Source: Verrucomicrobiota bacterium
Lineage (GTDB): Bacteria; Verrucomicrobiota; Kiritimatiellia; JAAZAB01
Direction: 5' to 3'
DNA length: 8,804 bases
Assembly: GCA_018896395.1 (NCBI GenBank)
Contig: JAHIMN010000253.1
Location: forward strand, 1 to 8,804
Made by a program: the position numbers and the translations under genes. Below the pieces are notes generated by a model that was given only the letters and a program-made list of their open reading frames with translations, did no database searches and was not told the origin of the DNA. Shown piece after piece: positions 6,175-8,804 of the stretch (position 1 is its first letter; the number at the start of each line of letters is the position of its first letter).

Positions 6175-6210
6175 GATCTGACCGCTGACCTCTGACTTCT
6201 GATCTCTGAC
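6165..6210 (-). repeat. Right (inverted) arm of 7-bp repeat element 3
   Basis: CTG recurs at 6166, 6173, 6178, 6185, 6192, 6199 and 6206, a 7-bp period with one 5-bp step. On the minus strand the units read GTCAGAG, ATCAGAA, GTCAGAG, GTCAGCG and GTCAGAT. The arm begins immediately after the stop codon of the fusion gene (6213-6215, minus strand). Confidence 0.9.
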
Positions 6211-6212
6211 AA

Positions 6213-8186
6213 TCAGACGCGCCGTTTCAGCCAGCCCTGTTCGCAATACCAGGCCGTGGTCTGAATCAGGCCCGCCTCGTTGGAATAGCGCACCTGGTAT
6301 CCCAGTTTTTCCCGCAGTTTGCGCGTGTTGAACGACCGGTCTTTGGTGAAGAACGCCAGCCGCCGCCGGTGGATGGGCGGCTCGACGCCCAGCTTACGGC
6401 AGACCCATTCGCACACGTCGGCGGCCAGAAAGAACGGGAACGCCGGCAGGCGCACGAGGCGAAACCGGTTGCCCAGCTCGCCGGCCACGATTCGTGCCAT
6501 CTGGTCGAGCGTCACACAGTCCGGGTTGCCGCAAATGAAGATTTCGTCCCGGGCGGCCGGATGCGTCGCCGCCAGGATCATGATGTTGGTGAGATCATCC
6601 ACGTGAATCAGGTGATACAGGCACTGACCGTGCCCGAGCAGGAACAGGACCCGGCGCGCGGCCATCCGAAAAAATTTCAGCAGGCGCTTGTCGCCCGGCC
6701 CGTAAATGGCTGCCGGCCGGATCACGGTGTAGGGCAATGGTTTCTTCTGGGCAAAATCCCTCAGCCACAGCTCGGCATCCGCCTTGGTCTGCTGGTAGAT
6801 GTCGCCCGGGTGCATGGAATAGAGCTCGTCGGCCGGCGGGTTGGCGATATGGCCGTGGACCCCCACCGTGGAGACGTGTACGAACCGCTTGAACGCGGGA
6901 TTCTTCAGGGCCGCGCGGGCCAGGAGCTGGGTACTGAGCACATGCACTTGGGCGTACATGGCGTCGGCATGCCTGGCCTCCCGGTAGGCCGCCGCCACGT
7001 GAAAAATATAGTCAACACCCTGCGTAGCTTCGGCCACCACGGCTTCGTCAAATACGTTGCCCCGATGCCAACGGATGGGCAGATCGCGGAGCGCCTCCAG
7101 GTTCGAGGAGGCCCGGGCAATGGCATGCACTTCCAGGCCGGAGCGCACCAGTTTGCGGGCCAGGAGGGCGCCGGTAAACCCCGTCGCGCCGGTAACCAGC
7201 ACGCGAGTGCCGGCGGGGATTTCACAGGGCGGCGGGCTAAGCTCCCCTGCCCGCAATGCTACGCATAGCGTTGCAGGCGGGCTGGCCGAGCGCGGGTAGG
7301 CGAACGTGGCGGTCTCCCGCCGCCGCAGTTCCAGGATGACCGGCGAACCCCAGCGCCGGACCAGGCCGGCTTGGCGCAATAGACCTTCCACCGCGGCGGA
7401 AAGCAGCCGGCATTTCAGGCGGCGATGCAGGACCATGGGCAGACAGAACTGGCCGCTCCGCCGGCCGGGAACAAAGCTATGGCGGGCGAATGCTCCGACG
7501 ATTTCCTCGTGACGAAACAGGCGGAACGCGCGCGTATTGCCCTCCAGCTTTTTCTTGGCACCGAACAGGCGCGGGGCCACGCAGTTCAGACTCTGGCTCG
7601 TGGGATAATCCACGATCACGGCGCGAGCGGCCACCCGGCAGAGCTCGCCAATGAGTTCCTCCCAACGCGCACAGTGGGTCACCAGCCGGAAACACAGGAC
7701 GGTGTCAAAAGAGCGGTCGGCAAAAGGGAGTTTCAATACGTCCGCCACCTGGAACCGGCATTGGCCCGCCTGCGCCGGGCCTTCCTCCTTCGCTAAAGCT
7801 ATGGCGGACAAGTCGGCGGGCAGGCCTGCCTTCGCCGGAGCGCTCTCGCCTGGGCGTAGCGCCTCGGCGGAGCCTGGTCGCGCAGGCAGGCCCGCGTCCA
7901 CGAGGGCGGCAATCCGCCGACGACAGATTTCCGCACTGCCGACGACCGTCACTGGATACTTTTCCCGGCAGAGCGGAACGGCCAATTGGCCATGGCCGCC
8001 GCCGACATCGAGGACGGCGACACCGGGATGGTCCTGGAGCAGATCGAGGACGGCGACTTCCTGGATCTTCAGCATCCAGGCGCCGACCGCGCCGGCAAAC
8101 CGCCCGGCATAATCATCGGACGCGGTTTCGATGTCCGCCGTCTCGGGAAACTTATCCGAAATGTTATGCGGCGAAACCATGGTCAA
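6213..8186 (-). CDS. Fusion protein: SAM-dependent methyltransferase plus NAD-dependent epimerase/dehydratase (extended SDR)
   Basis: One uninterrupted 657-residue frame joins two enzymes. The N-terminal part (about 20-290) is a class I methyltransferase with motif I VLDVGGGHG (58-66) and VADVLKLPFADRSFD (147-161). The acidic residue usually following strand 2 is a glycine here (VTVVGSAE). The C-terminal part (about 327-650) is an extended short-chain dehydrogenase with TGATGFTG (332-339), catalytic Ser439 in HVST and the YxxxK pair Tyr464/Lys468. The likely roles are methylation of a sugar or lipid and epimerisation, dehydration or oxidation of a nucleotide sugar or steroid-like alcohol; neither substrate is evident. 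Residues about 98-142 are a low-complexity insertion encoded by a palindromic repeat, and residues about 302-314, exactly at the domain junction, come from another. The TTG at 8186 is six bases from an AGGGG site; the alternative ATG at 8180 is 12 bases away. Only nine bases separate it from the upstream SGNH gene, so the two are probably co-transcribed. Confidence 0.88.
   Translation of the reverse strand: MTMVSPHNISDKFPETADIETASDDYAGRFAGAVGAWMLKIQEVAVLDLLQDHPGVAVLDVGGGHGQLAVPLCREKYPVTVVGSAEICRRRIAALVDAGLPARPGSAEALRPGESAPAKAGLPADLSAIALAKEEGPAQAGQCRFQVADVLKLPFADRSFDTVLCFRLVTHCARWEELIGELCRVAARAVIVDYPTSQSLNCVAPRLFGAKKKLEGNTRAFRLFRHEEIVGAFARHSFVPGRRSGQFCLPMVLHRRLKCRLLSAAVEGLLRQAGLVRRWGSPVILELRRRETATFAYPRSASPPATLCVALRAGELSPPPCEIPAGTRVLVTGATGFTGALLARKLVRSGLEVHAIARASSNLEALRDLPIRWHRGNVFDEAVVAEATQGVDYIFHVAAAYREARHADAMYAQVHVLSTQLLARAALKNPAFKRFVHVSTVGVHGHIANPPADELYSMHPGDIYQQTKADAELWLRDFAQKKPLPYTVIRPAAIYGPGDKRLLKFFRMAARRVLFLLGHGQCLYHLIHVDDLTNIMILAATHPAARDEIFICGNPDCVTLDQMARIVAGELGNRFRLVRLPAFPFFLAADVCEWVCRKLGVEPPIHRRRLAFFTKDRSFNTRKLREKLGYQVRYSNEAGLIQTTAWYCEQGWLKRRV
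7246..7281. repeat. Palindromic element at the domain junction of the fusion gene
   Basis: GCAATGCTA (7253-7261) and TAGCGTTGC (7266-7274) form a nine-pair stem, allowing one G-U pair, around the loop CGCA, with C-rich and G-rich flanks that partly extend the stem. Read in the gene frame it gives part of SPPATLCVALRAGELSPPP, a linker unlike either flanking enzyme. It looks like a dispersed palindromic repeat inserted in frame. Confidence 0.6.
7782..7895. repeat. Palindromic element inserted within the methyltransferase domain
   Basis: A region unlike the methyltransferase family lies between the helix ending VDAG and the strand CRFQVADV. It includes TTCGCTAAAGCTATGGCGG, a string I recognise as a type of dispersed repeat in uncultivated bacterial genomes. 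GGCCTGCC (7823-7830) is the inverse of GGCAGGCC (7885-7892), and GGCAGGCCTGCC (7819-7830) is itself a palindrome. A further short hairpin, GGCCCG/CGGGCC, sits at its left border (7763-7781). It is translated without a stop as an Ala/Pro/Gly/Glu-rich stretch. Exact ends are uncertain by about 15 bases. Confidence 0.6.
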
Positions 8187-8192
8187 CGGTCG

Positions 8193-8197
8193 CCCCT
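8193..8197 (-). promoter_or_regulatory. Ribosome binding site supporting the TTG start of the fusion gene
   Basis: AGGGG on the minus strand overlaps the stop codon of the SGNH gene and lies six bases before the TTG (8184-8186), against twelve before the ATG (8178-8180). The overlap suggests translational coupling. Confidence 0.4.
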
Positions 8198-8804
8198 ATT
8201 TCACCACGTCATAGAACGTGATGGCCATCAGGGCATGACCGGTCTCATTGGGGTGGAGCCCGTCGGTCTGCATGTAGATCAGATTGTCGTCAAACGCGCT
8301 GTTAAGGTCAACCAGGGCAACATCTAAATCCGAGGCAATCTGCCGGATTTTATCGTTCAGCCGTCCCACGCCGCTGGACAAGCCCGCATAGCTACCGAAA
8401 GTCGGCGTCAGGGTGGCAATCACGGGGATGGTCTTGTTGTCCTTGCAGGCCTGGAGCATGATCCGGATGTTTACGGCGGGCCATTCTTCGCCATAGCCCA
8501 TGATCAAATCGTTGACCCCGAACAAAATCAGCATATAACCAGGCTTGTAATCATCCAGGGTCGGATAAAGCACATCCAGCCCTTCGCCGGAGGAATAACC
8601 GGGGAACCCCTTGTTGATCACGGTCTTGTTCAGCAGGCCGGCCAGCTTGACGCTGTAACAGTCGCTGGAATTGGTAAGACCGGAACCGGCGGTGATGCTG
8701 TCGCCAAAAGCCACATACAGGTTTGGATTATTCGGGCCGAAATCATGGCCGTCACCCAGATGGCTGTCGCCACCGCCTTCGCAACCCGCCAGCATCAGCA
8801 CAGC
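8196..8804 (-). CDS. SGNH-fold hydrolase (GDSL-type esterase) lipoprotein, 5' end cut by window
   Basis: Likely removes acyl or acetyl groups from an envelope glycan or lipid on the outer side of the cytoplasmic membrane. The frame is open to the right edge, giving 202 visible residues. Counting from the edge, a lipobox LAGC ends at Cys8 and is followed by a Gly/Asp-rich spacer. Only seven residues precede the Cys, too few for a signal peptide, so the true start lies beyond the window; the GTG at 8801 is unlikely to be it. All SGNH blocks are present: FGDSITAG with nucleophile Ser36, the oxyanion glycine in GFPGYSSGE (Gly69), FGVNDL with Asn98, and DGLHPNETGH with Asp181 and His184. The catalytic set is therefore intact. 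It sits just upstream of the fusion gene and is probably in the same operon. The class of bond cut cannot be told from sequence. Confidence 0.92.
   Translation of the reverse strand, partial: AVLMLAGCEGGGDSHLGDGHDFGPNNPNLYVAFGDSITAGSGLTNSSDCYSVKLAGLLNKTVINKGFPGYSSGEGLDVLYPTLDDYKPGYMLILFGVNDLIMGYGEEWPAVNIRIMLQACKDNKTIPVIATLTPTFGSYAGLSSGVGRLNDKIRQIASDLDVALVDLNSAFDDNLIYMQTDGLHPNETGHALMAITFYDVVK

Noticed and set aside
6075..6210. Possible CRISPR array
   Set aside because: The units are only 7 bp, directly tandem, degenerate and inverted between the arms, with no spacers and no cas genes.
6369..7268. A 299-codon plus-strand frame
   Set aside because: It is antisense to the epimerase domain of the fusion gene and has no motifs of its own.

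Overview
The window looks like a bacterial chromosome of moderately high GC (about 58-60% by eye). It probably comes from an uncultivated lineage in or near the PVC group (Verrucomicrobiota, Kiritimatiellota, Lentisphaerota, Planctomycetota) or Omnitrophota. That placement is an inference from the gene style and from abundant degenerate short repeats at gene ends; no marker here settles it. There are seven protein-coding genes, two of them cut by the window edges. I saw no rRNA, tRNA, CRISPR array or transposase.

Left part (1-2452, + strand): the 3' nine-tenths or so of thrS (threonyl-tRNA synthetase), then infC (translation initiation factor IF3). infC almost certainly starts at an AUU codon just after a strong AGGAGGT ribosome binding site. 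The usual downstream partners rpmI and rplT are absent; infC is instead convergent with a glycosyltransferase gene.

Middle and right part (2649-8804): a cell-surface set. On the minus strand are a family 2 glycosyltransferase, a NodB-type polysaccharide deacetylase lipoprotein, a fused SAM-methyltransferase/NAD-dependent epimerase, and an SGNH-hydrolase lipoprotein (cut at the right edge). On the plus strand is a multi-pass flippase-like membrane protein, divergent from the deacetylase and convergent with the fusion gene. Together they suggest synthesis, export or modification of an envelope glycan or glycolipid, but no substrate can be named.

The most unusual content is the repeats. Three intergenic spots (1634-1817, 2470-2638, 6075-6210) share one architecture: two arms of degenerate tandem 7-bp units in inverted orientation around a core. 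The unit differs at each spot (ATGGTTR, GTGTTCR, RTCAGAR), but the 7-bp period is constant and the arms abut or enter the 3' ends of genes. They supply the last codons and stop of thrS and a charged heptad-periodic tail on the flippase. A fourth inverted repeat with a different unit lies at 3758-3840. Two further palindromic elements sit in frame inside the fusion gene, one within the methyltransferase fold and one exactly at the domain junction, in the manner of protein-coding palindromic elements. I consider this repeat system the part of the window most worth following up.
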